In this document: positions 21,167-31,669 of the stretch, one piece after another | Layout of the letters: every line of letters starts with the position of its first letter | Position numbering within the stretch: position 1 is the first letter of the stretch | Source of the DNA: Aporrectodea caliginosa | Taxonomy: Eukaryota; Annelida; Clitellata; Crassiclitellata; Lumbricidae | Direction: 5' to 3' | Assembly: GCA_020284085.1 (NCBI GenBank) | Contig: JACEVL010000031.1 | Coordinates: 1,097,408 to 1,161,407, forward strand | Length of the DNA stretch: 64,000 nt | Notes under the pieces: model-generated | Seen by the model: only the letters and a program-made list of their open reading frames with translations | Databases searched by the model: none | Told to the model about the DNA's origin: nothing | Position numbers and translations under genes: made by a program

Positions 21167-23183
21167 GTAATCTAAAATAGTAAAATATCGGACAAATAGA
21201 CTAATATTGAAATTGTAATTAGTGACTTATGTCGTGATTGTGTTTAATACACAAGGCATCAACCGATGATGCACCAAAGCCGATTGAATGAAAGTATGGA
21301 TAATATGAGATTTACGTGCAGCTCGAATCAGACACACCATCATTCTGAAAGGGAAGGAGATTGAATGGACATCCGTGGGTGGATGCTAAAAGAGCAACGG
21401 ATTCCTGAAATAGAAAGACTTAAATTGCGCGAGAAGGGTGAGATTTTTGGTGCTGTCCTTATACATTGTAAGTAAAGGAATTTTATCACATTCAGTGGGT
21501 GAGACTGAGTTAAGAGCACGTGCAACGAAAGCCTTACCAACAAAACGTTGATGAAGATTAAGAGGATCATTGGATATATATATATATATATATTCGTTTA
21601 TTCAGAAAAACAATCTGACAAAAACGCAGAAATGCTAACATGAGTGATAGGCCTAATGGAAAATTAAAGTTCATTAGACAATTTTAGAATAAACTAGTAA
21701 ATATTTTTATATAATGATCTGGGAATAAATTGAGAGTTGTCCTTGGGTGGGAGAGTATGGTTGTGTGCTCTATGTCTTAATTGGTAAGAGAAGAGGGTTC
21801 GGAGTGGAGGTAGGAGTTGGTGACGTACATGCTTGGGGTTGTGTAATATGGTGAAAAGGAGTTTCGCATCAGCTATATTGGCAGTTCAGAGACGGTTGGA
21901 AAGGATTGTTCTAAGTAACCTAAGCGTTTGGCTCTTTTTAGGAGTTTTTCCAGGCGTTCTTTATCGGAAGCCAGGGTTAGACCCCACCAGGATGGGGAGG
22001 CATATAGCAGTTTAGCAACGGTAGTGGCAGGAACGTGATAGTTAATTGTGGATCGGAGGTGAACAGGTTTGCTGCGTATGATGAAGTTAATAGGTGAGAG
22101 TAGTCAATTTAAAATCGATACTCCTTGAGATAGGGAGCTAGTGGAGTTGTGACAGAAGATAGCCCAAAGATCGAACTGCTATGCCGTCTTGCTGATACCC
22201 GCCTGTTTTCGGTGGTTCTTGGAACACCAGGACATGTCCTCCACGGATCCCCCCTAGCGATGCCAACGGTTTACAGCCAACGCCCCAGGTGCCATGACCG
22301 GGTGCTGCCAAAAGCTGACAGCCAAATGAGGAAAACATTTATAGTCAGAATGTTGTTCGCCTACTAATTAGTTGTGTCTCATGATCTCACTGGTCATAGA
22401 TAGATTTTTATGTTCAAATCTGCTCAGGGCTTATCTTTTTAAACGATCATAATTATGACTGTATTTGAATTGTCGAAATCGTGTTCAGCGCCCTTTCCTT
22501 CAGCCTCGGCTTACCAACAGCGCTATACAAATCACCTTATTATTATTATTACTGTTGTTGTTGTCGTCGTTGCTGTTGTTGTTATTACTATTATTGTTGT
22601 TGTTGCTGTTGTTGTTGTTGTTATTGTTGCTGCTGCTGTTGCTGTTATTAGGTGTTTAATCTGGCGAACTCGTGCGTTAAAAGAAACGATTTGAGAATTG
22701 CTAATGCATTGTATAAATAATGTCCTGCGTTTATTGGAAATTGAATGATTTATAAACTGGGTTCATATTTCAGATCTGAGACAAAGTGATAACGTCGTGA
22801 CTAATGCAGCTGATGACACAAAGACAGAAAAACCGGAAAATGAAAACTGTGAAATTGCATATCCTGAAGCGCTGGAAAAGTACAAGGAAATGCTCGAGAA
22901 AATTAGAGACCAGATCATTCCCCTCAAATTACAGACGAAGGACAAAAAACCGTCGCCTTTATTGAAGAAAGAAGAAACCGACGAATTGGAGCGGCAGTCT
23001 CATTATGTTAGAAGCATCCGGCCAGACAAACTAGAGAAACAATGGAGATGCATTGGTCTATATCATAACAAGATTGTCAGTTTAGCATGCACAGAAGCTG
23101 AGGGCTACATATTCGATTGGAATTTGCAAGAAGTGAACAACATTATTGAACGTATTTTGCGCAGGCTGGATGCTATGCGATAG
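19990..23183 (+). CDS. TRIM-like gene B: RING-B-box-B-box-coiled coil with novel C-terminal exon
   Basis: Two coding exons, 19990-21166 and 22774-23183, give 528 residues. RING C3HC4 occupies residues 14-58. A B-box1-like zinc site is at C98/C101, C119/C122 and C127/C130. B-box2 is C165, H168, C177/C180, C185/C188, H193/H196. A coiled coil runs about 205-345. Start: ATGACTGAAGCC at 19990, preceded by TGCTTGCAG|ATA, an acceptor also present before gene C. Exon 1 ends GAACAAG|GTAATC (phase 1) and exon 2 follows TATTTCAG; the frame continues DLRQSDNVV. Paralogs A and C splice at ATTGAAGGTGA or equivalent, but here that site reads ATTGAATGCAAG, so the donor has moved downstream. Exon 2 is not Kelch; it is a charged 136-residue sequence I do not recognise. 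Probable E3 ubiquitin ligase. The splice and the second exon are inferred, and the 21167-22773 intron holds a LINE. Confidence 0.7.
21574..22060 (-). mobile_element. LINE family C, 5'-truncated, in intron of gene B
   Basis: Minus-strand 3' end ATATATAT then TCGTTTATTCAGAAAAACAA and TCTGACAAAAACGCAGAAAT, followed upstream by the GGGTGGGAGAGTATGGTTGT and GGAAGCCAGGGTTAGACCCC blocks seen at 46182-46880. The sequence is broken relative to that copy. Confidence 0.7.
22540..22652. repeat. TTG/TTA trinucleotide-rich tract
   Basis: An imperfect run of GTT, TTA, GCT and GTC triplets following an L2-like end CAGCGCTATACAAATCACC at 22518. Long Leu or Val frames are artefacts. Confidence 0.85.
22774..23183 (+). 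CDS. Gene B exon 2 (unrecognised C-terminal domain)
   Basis: An open frame of 136 residues beginning at a CAG acceptor. It has a helical-looking run (YPEALEKYKEMLEKIRDQI), a Lys/Glu linker, an aromatic patch (WRCIGLYHNKIV; GYIFDWNLQEV) and the end IIERILRRLDAMR, then TAG. It has no Kelch, SPRY, NHL or filamin features. The open, compositionally normal frame in the right phase argues for coding, but homology is not established. Confidence 0.5.
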
Positions 23184-23789
23184 TACCGTGCTATTATATA
23201 ATTGTGGCGCGTGTCATACAGAATCCTTAGACTGGGCCCCATAAGATTTTTATTTTATTTCACGTTATATTTAGTTATTATATTTTCAGAGATCATAATT
23301 TGCCTTTTCGCACCACGCAAAATTATGTAGAGAACCAACCTTCCCTTAGCATTCTCTCGGGTAAACTAGAGAAAGAAAAACGGAAGAAAGACGATGTAAC
23401 CATAACCAAATATTTTATTTGTTATTGGTTATGTGAAGAAAGTTATCGACCAATATCAGTTAAAAACAGTTCAGAAAGTTTTCTGGAATAAAATTGCAGC
23501 AATTGACGAAGTTTTCGGAGTTAACTTAATTAAAATGTGCTCTTGCTTAAATTTGAAATCAACCATACTTTCTACCCGAATGCCTGTTGAACCTGAATTC
23601 CTAAACAGCAGCAGCAGCATTACGAAAAAGGAGGAACGGGAGGAGCCGATCCAGTTTTGAGACAAAGAGATCGTGCTTCAACAGAGCAAAAACGTCAATG
23701 ACCACGGCAAGAGGAAATAACACGAGTTTTCTTAAGCCATTGAATTAACGCTAGTTTTACTACTTAGATCCCTTTTTGAAGACGAAAGA

Positions 23790-24197
23790 ATTGCAAAAAA
23801 TGAACAAGGAGGATATCACACGAGACCAGTGAATACCAGAGATTCTACTGAACGCATTAATTTTGGAAGGTTATCTGTGCTTATCTTGTCAAAGCGGAAA
23901 CCAAACAGCTGCAAAAGCCAGCGCACAGACAGGGTTACTAAAGAAGAACTTCTGGATCTTGGACCGTATTGCAGCTCAGATTGTCTGCGTATCGATCCAG
24001 AAGACAAGAATGTCTGGTATTCTCTGTATGGTGTCGTCGTTCACAGTGGATCCGTTGAATATGGTTATAATACAGCTTGTGTGAAGATCAGAGATTCGAA
24101 AGAGTTTCAAAGTATGGTCAGTGACTCTCTAGCCGATAAACTACAGTTGAGTATGACCTTTAACATAACCTTAAATAGAAACAAATATACACTTTAG
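23790..24197 (+). pseudogene. USP16/45-like ubiquitin hydrolase fragment, catalytic His lost
   Basis: The plus strand encodes LSVLILSKRKPNSC in one frame and QTAAKASAQT in another, then KEELLDLGPYCSSDCLRID and VWYSLYGVVVHSGSVEYGYN before TACVKIRDS. This is the C-terminal part of the ubiquitin-specific protease fold. The family normally has SG..GHYTAYVK; here it is GYNTACVK, so the catalytic histidine is a tyrosine. At least one frameshift (about 23900) separates the parts, and neither the Cys box nor a complete fold is present. I read it as a relic of a USP16/45-type gene rather than an active enzyme. An in-frame run of 122 codons remains (23829-24197). Confidence 0.65.
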
Positions 24198-25749
24198 CCA
24201 AAAATCCCTAAACAATTTGGTCATTATTATTATCGTTAGGACACATACAAAATGAACAAAACCTTATCCAAGTGAAGTCGAAACTTATATATTAATAGAA
24301 CTTTAAAATTTAAAGTTTAATGGATTTATAGAAACCAATTTAGGACATGATACAAAGATTGAAAAGTTTGAATTCATCTGTGCAACTTGGACTTGAAAAC
24401 GATGCATTCCTTTTGTGTAATGTCTCATAGAATCTGTGTGTGAAAATGTAGGTTTACTAAGTGTGACATAAATTGGCTCATGTGATGATTCTTAAGCTTT
24501 TTCGCAATGTGTATAGACCAGTTTAATGAAAGTGTTTTAGAACAATAATACATCAATACCTTACTAATAAATGGTAACCTTTTGGATCATCTAATACTTT
24601 ATGTACAGATTTCATTCCACTTTAGCACATATTCCAGTCATAAAATAATAGCATTGCAGAAATTAGGTCAGCAATTAAGTAGGCCACTTGTTGAAATTCA
24701 GAGATTTGCTGAATTCAACAGAATTACTGACCGCAAAACTAATTATTGCGGCTTCAAATTAATTTGTAGTTCAAGAAAGTGTAGCCTGTTTCTATTTCAT
24801 CAAATAAAGCTTTCACTGTGATCCCTGAGACCTGAATGCTAACGGATGAGAAAGATGCGTGATGTTCTGGAATATGTTGACCAACTGCTTTAGAGAAGCG
24901 CTTTAGAAATTTGGAGTTCATGATTGCAGTTATGAACCGATTGCTATCAATGTTCTCGTCACTGCGCATGTGCGACACCCTCCATACACGATGCAACTCT
25001 AGCAAAACCACACTTACAATCATCCTCAATCTGTCTGCGAGTAAAGCCATTATGGTATTTACTATAAGATGGACTGTAGTTGTTATGCAATTATTGTTAA
25101 CTAATTTTACCTCATCCAGAAATTCCCATCAAAGGCCTTGTTAATTACTATATAATAATTGTTATATGAAAGTGTTAGATCATGTCACATTGCATAAAGT
25201 TGTTCAAATGAGCTAAGTTGCTTAGTAAATTCGACGAATTTTTAAATATAGCTCACAAATATCTTAGGTGAAACCTTAATATCTCATACCATAGCATTGA
25301 ATTACTTAATATGCATGAAAAAATTTAAAATTCATATGACATTTTGTCGCAAAACAGAAAATCTTTGGCTTCAGTTTATCGCTTAAATGTTAAGACTTAA
25401 ATGATGCATCAGTGTAATTCAACGCAGAGTTATTGCATCTATGCATTAACTTTTTAAATCACATTATTGCATAACTGTGTCATTAATGCGACCATCCACT
25501 ATGTATAGCGACCATTATCAGAATTATCTGGAATTAAGAAAACGTCGCCGTAACAGTCATTAGATTGGATTAGATCAGATTGCGGAACTTTATAATTTTT
25601 ATTGACATAGATAAACCTTTCACTCATCTGTCGTGTTCAGGCAATCATAATGTATCTGCTTAAGACGCAGTTATCAAATTTCCATGAATTAAATGAACAA
25701 CAGATTATGAAATGTCGCCTTCCGGTCAAAATGCAAGTCTTCCGTAGGT
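24198..25749. other. Gene-free stretch between USP relic and gene C
   Basis: AT-rich, with a weak S5-type tail (GCGCTTTAGAAATTTGGAGT) at about 24897. No domain-bearing frame. Part is likely the 3' UTR of minus-strand gene C. Confidence 0.45.
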
Positions 25750-26633
25750 TTATACCAGGACTGGCTTTTCCAGCTTTGTATAAGACTGCCATTCAACTGG
25801 TTTGTCATCAATGATACTTTTGAGCTGGACGTACTTTACGTCGTCTCTGCATGTCCAAGTCACTTTACCAGCTTCATCTGTTACACCCATTCCTCCTCCA
25901 ATGACAAAGAGTCGTTCATTCTCAAGAACCAAACCGAAGTGAACAACGTCGGTCTTAAACTGTTCTCTTTCTTGCCACATCTCCGTCTCAAAGTTAAATA
26001 TAAAACAATTATCCCATCCTAGTAAAACAACTGATTTCTTCCAAAGAACAGCATGCATCAGATTATAGCCACGAGGCATTGGTTTCGAAAGAAGAGCGCA
26101 AGTATTCCGCTTGGTGTCGTACACTTGAACTTGGTTCAGCACATTGTTTCCTTTATCGGTTCCACCGAAGATGTAGAGAGAACTCTTGAATGGAACACAA
26201 TTGCCTGAGCTTTTGACGGACTGAACCAGTTTTCCAACGCTTGCGCATATGTTGGTGGATACGTTATATGCTTCAACGCTATCTAGTAAGGCTCCATCAG
26301 AAAAAACATATCCCCCAAAGATGTACAGCACTTCATCTATAAATGCTGAGCTGTGTGTACTTCGGCCCAGAACTAAAGATGCACATTTCTTCCAACCAGA
26401 ATCCAAATTGTATTTCCAGATTTCTTCCCATTTGTCACCAATTCCAGTAACGTACATGGTGTAACGGTAAACTGCGGCTGTCGCCTTATTCCGCATTCTG
26501 ATTCTGGTTGGAATTTGAAGAGTCAAACATTTTTGTGGATAGCGTAGATTGATATTCATGACGTCGTTCGTTAAGCTCTGACCATCATATAAACCAGCGA
26601 TAAGCACACAATCCTCGACTTTCATAAGATTTT
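25750..26633 (-). CDS. Gene C exon 2 (intact Kelch repeats)
   Basis: An open frame with Kelch signatures: LYIFGGYVFSDG, LYIFGGTDKGNN, LFVIGGGMGV and Trp/Tyr pairs. It ends LEKPVLV then TAA at 25752-25750. Strong similarity to gene A exon 2, including the shared block FKTDVVHFGL.LENERLFVI. An intact Kelch exon beside a broken first exon suggests recent decay. Confidence 0.75.
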
Positions 26634-27074
26634 CTGTTTAAATGAAAAGCAAATGAAATTTCAGTTTAACAACCTAGTCGATGTGATATGACCGGCATGG
26701 TTTATTATAAAGATAGCAGTTGACTACGAATGCCTCATCCGTTGCAAATCAATGTTCTTTCTCTCTTAAAAGGCGGCCTACTTTAAGCAATACTATATAC
26801 ATCGCTGACCATTTGACCCTGCAGCAGTATTTATCTTCAACATCTATGCAATACAATAAAATGCCCTATACAACCACGTCGCACGTTTCAAGGAGAGCTA
26901 TCTTGCTCGGTCGGCGACCGAGACCTCATTACATAATATACAGGTTGCATTATAATAGCATGTGAACAGTGCTGCCTGAGATTAAAAGCAACAGGCAAAC
27001 AATATCAAATCGTAATACTATGTGTTATTGCAACACAATAAGAACAGCCAAAAGCTGCTAATGTGCAATTTCAC
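26634..27074 (-). other. Intron of gene C
   Basis: A 441-bp intron in the same position and phase as that of gene A. No repeats recognised. Confidence 0.65.
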
Positions 27075-28376
27075 CTTCAATGCGTCCAACAACGTTGTTG
27101 TTCGAAGCGCTCAGAGTTTCCCCTAAGTCTGTAGCCTTGAAATAAACTTCGGTTGTTTGACTTGGACGACTCATGATTACCTCGTGATCTTTTTCCAGTT
27201 CATTCGCTCTCGTAATCAGTTTACCCACACAGCTGCAGACGTCGCTAGCCGAACCCTTTGATCTCAGTTCATTGCAATAAGTCTCAAAACTTTTTAAGAT
27301 GGTATGACTGCGTTCAATTGCTTGTTTCTCGTTTTCACAGTCCTTGACATGTTTCCGTTTTATCCGAGATAATTCCTCCAGTAAGGTCGTTGTGTGATTG
27401 TCTATCATTTGTTTCAACTCCAAATGTCTTTGTCGAATTTCATTTTCTGCCTCTGCTAACTTTAAGAGAATACTTTCTTTTTTCTTTTCTACACCTATAC
27501 CTTTTGGCAAGTAGAAATCTTTAATGCATTTCTTTCAATAACTTTTCGGAATTCGTCTTCGACTGTGCTCACATCTTTGCAACCATGTGATGCATGGTTT
27601 TCGAGCACACATGAAACACAAAAGATGTTCTTACATTGTGGGCAATAATAATCTAACGGCTTTTGATTATGAAGGCTGCAGTTTCTGGTTGGAGAAATTC
27701 TTCTCATGTCATCTTCAGTTTCACTTCCCATTTTAACAATGTGATGACTGATGCTTGACTTGTGCAATGTATGAGCCTTCGCACAAAGATCGCAGAAGTT
27801 GTCCCTACAGTCTAAACAGCGCATTGTGGCATTTTTCGTCACCCTCATAGAGAACTTTACATATGTCACACGCAATGGATGACATGTTACTGAGTTGCAA
27901 ATCTTTTGTGATTTCCATGAGATGTTCCATGAAAAAGTTTTTCTGGAGTCCATCCCAGCCTTCCACTGGAATGGTGAACAATTTTCTGCACAAAGGACAA
28001 GACATGGTCCTTCTTGGGGCCCAGATCTTCCTAGGTTTGTTTGGTATGATGCTTGCTGGAGACATCCAAGACAGAACGTGTGAATGCATGGTAGCATTCG
28101 AGGATCAGTGAATTCTTTGAAACAGATACAGCATTCCGTCAGTTTCTGGAGTTGATTCCCAGCCTTCCACTGGAATGGTGAACAATTTTCTGCACAAAGG
28201 ACAAGACATGGTCCTTCTTGGGGCCCAGATCTTCCTAGGTTTGTTTGGTATGATGCTTGCTGGAGACATCCAAGACAGAACGTGTGAATGCATGGTAGCA
28301 TTCGAGGATCAGTGAATTCTTTGAAACAGATACAGCATTCCGTCAGTTTCTGGAGTTGATTCCCAGCTTCAGTCAT
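27075..28376 (-). pseudogene. Gene C exon 1 with frameshifts and internal duplication
   Basis: It starts ATGACTGAAGCTGGGAATCA at 28376 after the conserved TGCTTGCAG acceptor. The RING N-half, then the 204-bp repeat (copies about 27961-28164 and 28165-28368), then B-box and coiled-coil sequence in mixed frames, ending VVGRIEG at the phase-1 donor (27075/27074). Copies A and B show what the undamaged order should be. Confidence 0.75.
27961..28368 (-). repeat. Perfect 204-bp tandem duplication inside a RING exon
   Basis: The two 204-bp copies look identical base for base. The length is exactly 68 codons, so the duplication keeps frame. The junction sequences TCTGGAGTTGATTCCCAGCC and TCTGGAGTCCATCCCAGCC are similar, consistent with slippage or unequal exchange at short homology. 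Confidence 0.9.
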
Positions 28377-28446
28377 TCTTGTTCTATCTGCAAGCATAAT
28401 ATTCTATCTTTACAGTTCGAATTATAACCAAATTTCATTTTCTGGT

Positions 28447-28684
28447 GGTTTGCCCGATAGCGCATTGGATAACACACTGGCATGGAGAGCGAGAGGTACC
28501 GAGTTCGAACCCCGTAGGAGAGACATGCTTTGTAGGCTGCTATTAGCGCCGTGTATAATAGTAGGCTGTCTGTTCTGTTAGTAGTTAAGATTGTTTCAAT
28601 AGCATTGCATAACATGTAAATGTACAGCGCAGTGCGTTTGTCAGGCGCTTCAATAAAGAAAAGATTATTATTATTATTATTATT
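28447..28684 (+). mobile_element. tRNA-derived SINE (family S1)
   Basis: The head GCCCGATAGCGCATTGGATA and box B GAGTTCGAACCCCG (about 28500) are followed by GTAGGCTGCTATTAGCGCCG and the core TTCTGTTAGTAGTTAAGATT. The 3' end GTACAGCGCAGTGCGTTTGT then CAGGCGCTTCAATAAAGAAA resembles the LINE family B tail at 38180-38220. It ends in (ATT)n. Confidence 0.8.
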
Positions 28685-29469
28685 AATAAAATGCGATGCA
28701 ATGTAAATCACCGAAATTTTCTGCTCGAAACAAAAGCAGGGTAAGAAAAACAGGATAGGCAATCAAGTAGGCCAAAAATTATATAAGCGCTCTCTCAAAT
28801 CAAGTGCTCAATAACGAAGTTGTTTAGGTACCAGGACAGAATCCTGGAAGGTCATTCAGGTCAGGTCGCTGGCTGTGGTGGTGGTGGGGTTGTGCAGGAG
28901 CAGAGGCAGTGGTTAAATTCAGCCGGATCTCTCCGGATCTGAGATCCGGTATCACGAAATAGAGTATCCGTCCTAGGACTATCCGGGGGGATGAATGAAT
29001 TTATCCCCCGGATGGACTATACCGGTATAGAGTATCCGGGGGGATAAACCATTTCTATCATCCCCCGGGGGATAAAAATGCACAGGTATACGGTATTATT
29101 TTTTAAATGCGTATAATTTATGAGTATATGTTTTAATCAAAATCCAAAGCCATAAATATTTAAAGCAAGTGACTGTAGGCGACCTGACCTGACTTCTAGT
29201 TCAAAAGTCCATTTTTAAATGTTCACTTTGAAGCACTGTTTCACTAAAGTGAATGCGCTCTCTCAGATCATAAATTCAGCTCACCTGATTAACGTCTCTA
29301 TGAGGCGAATAATTTTTGACGTGTTGAATATAGAACTGACAATAAGCAGTGCACACCACATTTAATTAGTTAATCATGCTTTTAAATTCATTCTTAATGT
29401 TTGCTGCTTTGACTGTACTTTTGTGCAAAAGTTGTTCAAGTCAGCTTGTTTCCCTTTTGCGTATAAATC

Positions 29470-29585
29470 TTTTCACTCAGTGACACCACTATGGCATTGC
29501 ACTGCGGACCATTCCCACTTGAGCGCCACTGATCGGTGTGCACTGCGAGAGGCACTATATAAATTGATGGATACAATACAATACC
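29470..29585 (+). mobile_element. L2-type LINE 3' tail
   Basis: Ends GCGAGAGGCACTATATAAAT then TGATGGATACAATACAATAC. Only the tail region is recognisable, inside CCGG-element copy 2. Confidence 0.5.
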
Positions 29586-29737
29586 TGAGCCACTCTTCCA
29601 GTGGCGTGAGGGCATTGCTTCCAGAGGTCCCGAGCAAATTTTCTTCTGGTCTGGACTCTTCCATCTCCGAAGTTCGTGTCGTTTAAAAGAAGGAAGACAA
29701 AATAATGACTGCTGACAGCTTAGCTTGACTGCTGATA

Positions 29738-29950
29738 AATAAATTGTTTCGGCTTAACGACACTTTTTCATATCGAAGATGATTAGTGTCGGAGGCAGAA
29801 AGCAACCTCGTACTCCACGTTTATATTGCGACCGAGCCACTCGCAGTAAAGATCCGAGAAATTAATCTCTGATAAACCGACCGACCCGGAATCGAACCCG
29901 GGCCGCCGGCGCGGCGAGCGGGCACCAACCCACTCGGCCACTCAGGATCT
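29738..29950 (-). mobile_element. Full-length tRNA-derived SINE (family S6) with 14-bp target duplication
   Basis: Flanked by the perfect direct repeat CTTGACTGCTGATA at 29724-29737 and 29951-29964. On the minus strand the head CTGAGTGGCCGAGTGGGTTG carries a box A typical of class II (Ser/Leu-like) tRNAs, followed by box B GGTTCGATTCC. The body ends TTAAGCCGAAACAATTTATT. Short body fragments recur at about 16853 and 42232. Confidence 0.85.
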
Positions 29951-29953
29951 CTT

Positions 29954-30474
29954 GACTGCTGATATTTGTCTTCCTCCTTTTATACACTTCCATCGCATCA
30001 AGACCTTCACGCAACTAATTATGCGAATGGACTAACTCTGAGGCATTGCTTAATTAACGTGAGCACACAGAACACAAGAGCCCTTAATTGAAGTTGGTTT
30101 GTTGCCTCAAATGGCTTCAATGACATTGCTGGTACGAAACGACCGATATCAAGGGCGCGCTACCATGTCACCTAATTAGCACCTTATTCCCTTATAAGTA
30201 CACTGTCGTTTGTGACTGCTGATATTTGTCTTCCTTCTTTTAAACACTTCCATGGCATCAAGAACTTATTATGCGAATGGATTAACTTTGAGGCATTGCT
30301 TAATTAACGTGAGATTACAAGAGCACACAGAACACAAGAGCCCTTGAAGTTGGCTCGTTGCCTCAAATGGCTTCAATTACTTTGCTGGTGTACCTATAGA
30401 TACGAAACGACCGATATCAAGCGCGCGCTACCAAGCCACCTAAATAGCACTTTAATCCTTTTTCATGACACTGT
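29954..30474. repeat. 260-bp tandem duplication
   Basis: 29954-30180 and 30214-30474 both begin GACTGCTGATATTTGTCTTC and share GAGGCATTGCTTAATTAACG, CAAATGGCTTCAAT and ACGAAACGACCGATATCAAG. There are small indels between them. Confidence 0.8.
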
Positions 30475-31669
30475 GTCTTAATTGCATTTAGTCTGAAATC
30501 CCCTACGTTGTCTCCGTACTTTCAAGGATTCAGGTAATTACGTCACTATTATAATGTCATCATTTCATAAATAAATAATACCGTACCAGAAAGAAAATTT
30601 ATAAAAGTTATTTGAATTTCTAAGTTATCCAAATATGCGAGATTGGAGTTTGAATCTCTGACACTGCCCACATTCCTGCCGTCTCAGCGTTTTACACACG
30701 AACCAAATTCTAGCGCAATATACAGTAATCTCCGATTGACTGATAAACTGACTTATATTTCTCCATAATTTTTTATCAAGTTTTAAATAAGTAAAAATTG
30801 CAAGTAGGCCTACAAGTTTTAATAAAGTAAGCTAGTCTACACTCTATACTCACAAAGTTTAGTTTTTAATAATTATGTTAGTTTATGTTAGTCAGCATGG
30901 ACTTAGCCCATAGTATGTGGACTTAGGCTATGCTTACAATTTAAATTAGGAAAGATTTCAATATTTTTAATTTCTCAATTTCTTATTAAACAAAACATAT
31001 AGAAATAAAATAATTGTTGCAGATTAATGATACCTAATTGGGTTGTTTGCTGATTAAAATTAAATTGTTTAAATACAGTTTTTACTTTCAAAATGCAGTA
31101 CAACATGTAACAGAGTGACATCATTTTCTAGTTTCTTTTGTCCCGTTTGTCCGTTTTATTTGTTGTTGTTGAAAAGGCTACGTTTTCGTTTATGATTCAG
31201 TTTTAAGTTTTAACTGTTTTTTGGTTCTAAATTGACTTAAAATAGCCCAATTTGTAATTTAATTGCAGGGGGATACTTTTTTAATGGGGGATGATTTCGT
31301 ACGACTCATGGGGGATACTTTCGCACGAGGGGATAGTCCTTCACGTTCAGATTCATCCGGCCGGATACTTAAATTCGCCAAGCGGATATAATTCTAATGG
31401 GGATACTCTATTTCGTGACACCGGCACCTCGGATTTGAAATCCGCCACTTAAACTATGAGATCCGCCACCTGAAAGAGAAGACCCGTCACCTATACACTG
31501 GACAACAGAGGTTTTGCCTCTTGAAAACTGTTTGGTGTACCTTATCTATTTTTGGCTGCTGATCACGTAAATGACCTTGAAAATTTCCTATTACGTACAG
31601 TTTTTTCTATATAGCCCATTTTTGGATTTTTTTTACATTTTCAGTCTTCTTATATGCTGCCCACAAGGT

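Larger units (their letters stand above)
25750..28376 (-). pseudogene. TRIM-like gene C: damaged RING-B-box-coiled coil-Kelch gene
   Basis: The same two-exon structure as genes A and B: RING/B-box/coiled-coil exon 28376-27075 and Kelch exon 26633-25750, joined in phase 1 (GAAG|GTGAAA donor, AAACAG acceptor; the frame continues ENLMKVEDC). The Kelch exon is intact (about 294 residues). Exon 1 is damaged. The RING is cut by a frameshift after CLGCLQQAS, with the rest (MSCPLCRKLFTIPVEG) in another frame. The frame returns at NATMRCLDC, carries B-box2 (CSLHNQKPLDYYCPQCK), and ends at a premature stop after NALKISTCQKV at about 27495. The coiled coil resumes as KGIGVEKKKES in another frame. A 204-bp segment is also duplicated. 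It could be a recent pseudogene, or partly a sequencing or assembly error. Confidence 0.7.
28946..31424. mobile_element. CCGG-element copy 2 (about 2.5 kb) with nested insertions
   Basis: The left end CCGG|TATCACGAAATAGAGTATCC and the right end GGATACTCTATTTCGTGACA|CCGG pair as inverted repeats. The same subterminal ATCCGGGGGG...CCCCCGGAT hairpin as copy 1 lies at about 28980-29030. The interior is long and has no transposase frame. It contains a SINE (29738-29950) and a 260-bp tandem duplication. Either it is a large non-autonomous member, or two small copies enclose unrelated DNA. Confidence 0.6.

Noticed and set aside
23300..23660. Two overlapping plus frames between gene B and the USP relic
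   Set aside because: Considered as upstream USP exons; no Cys box or other USP motif is visible.
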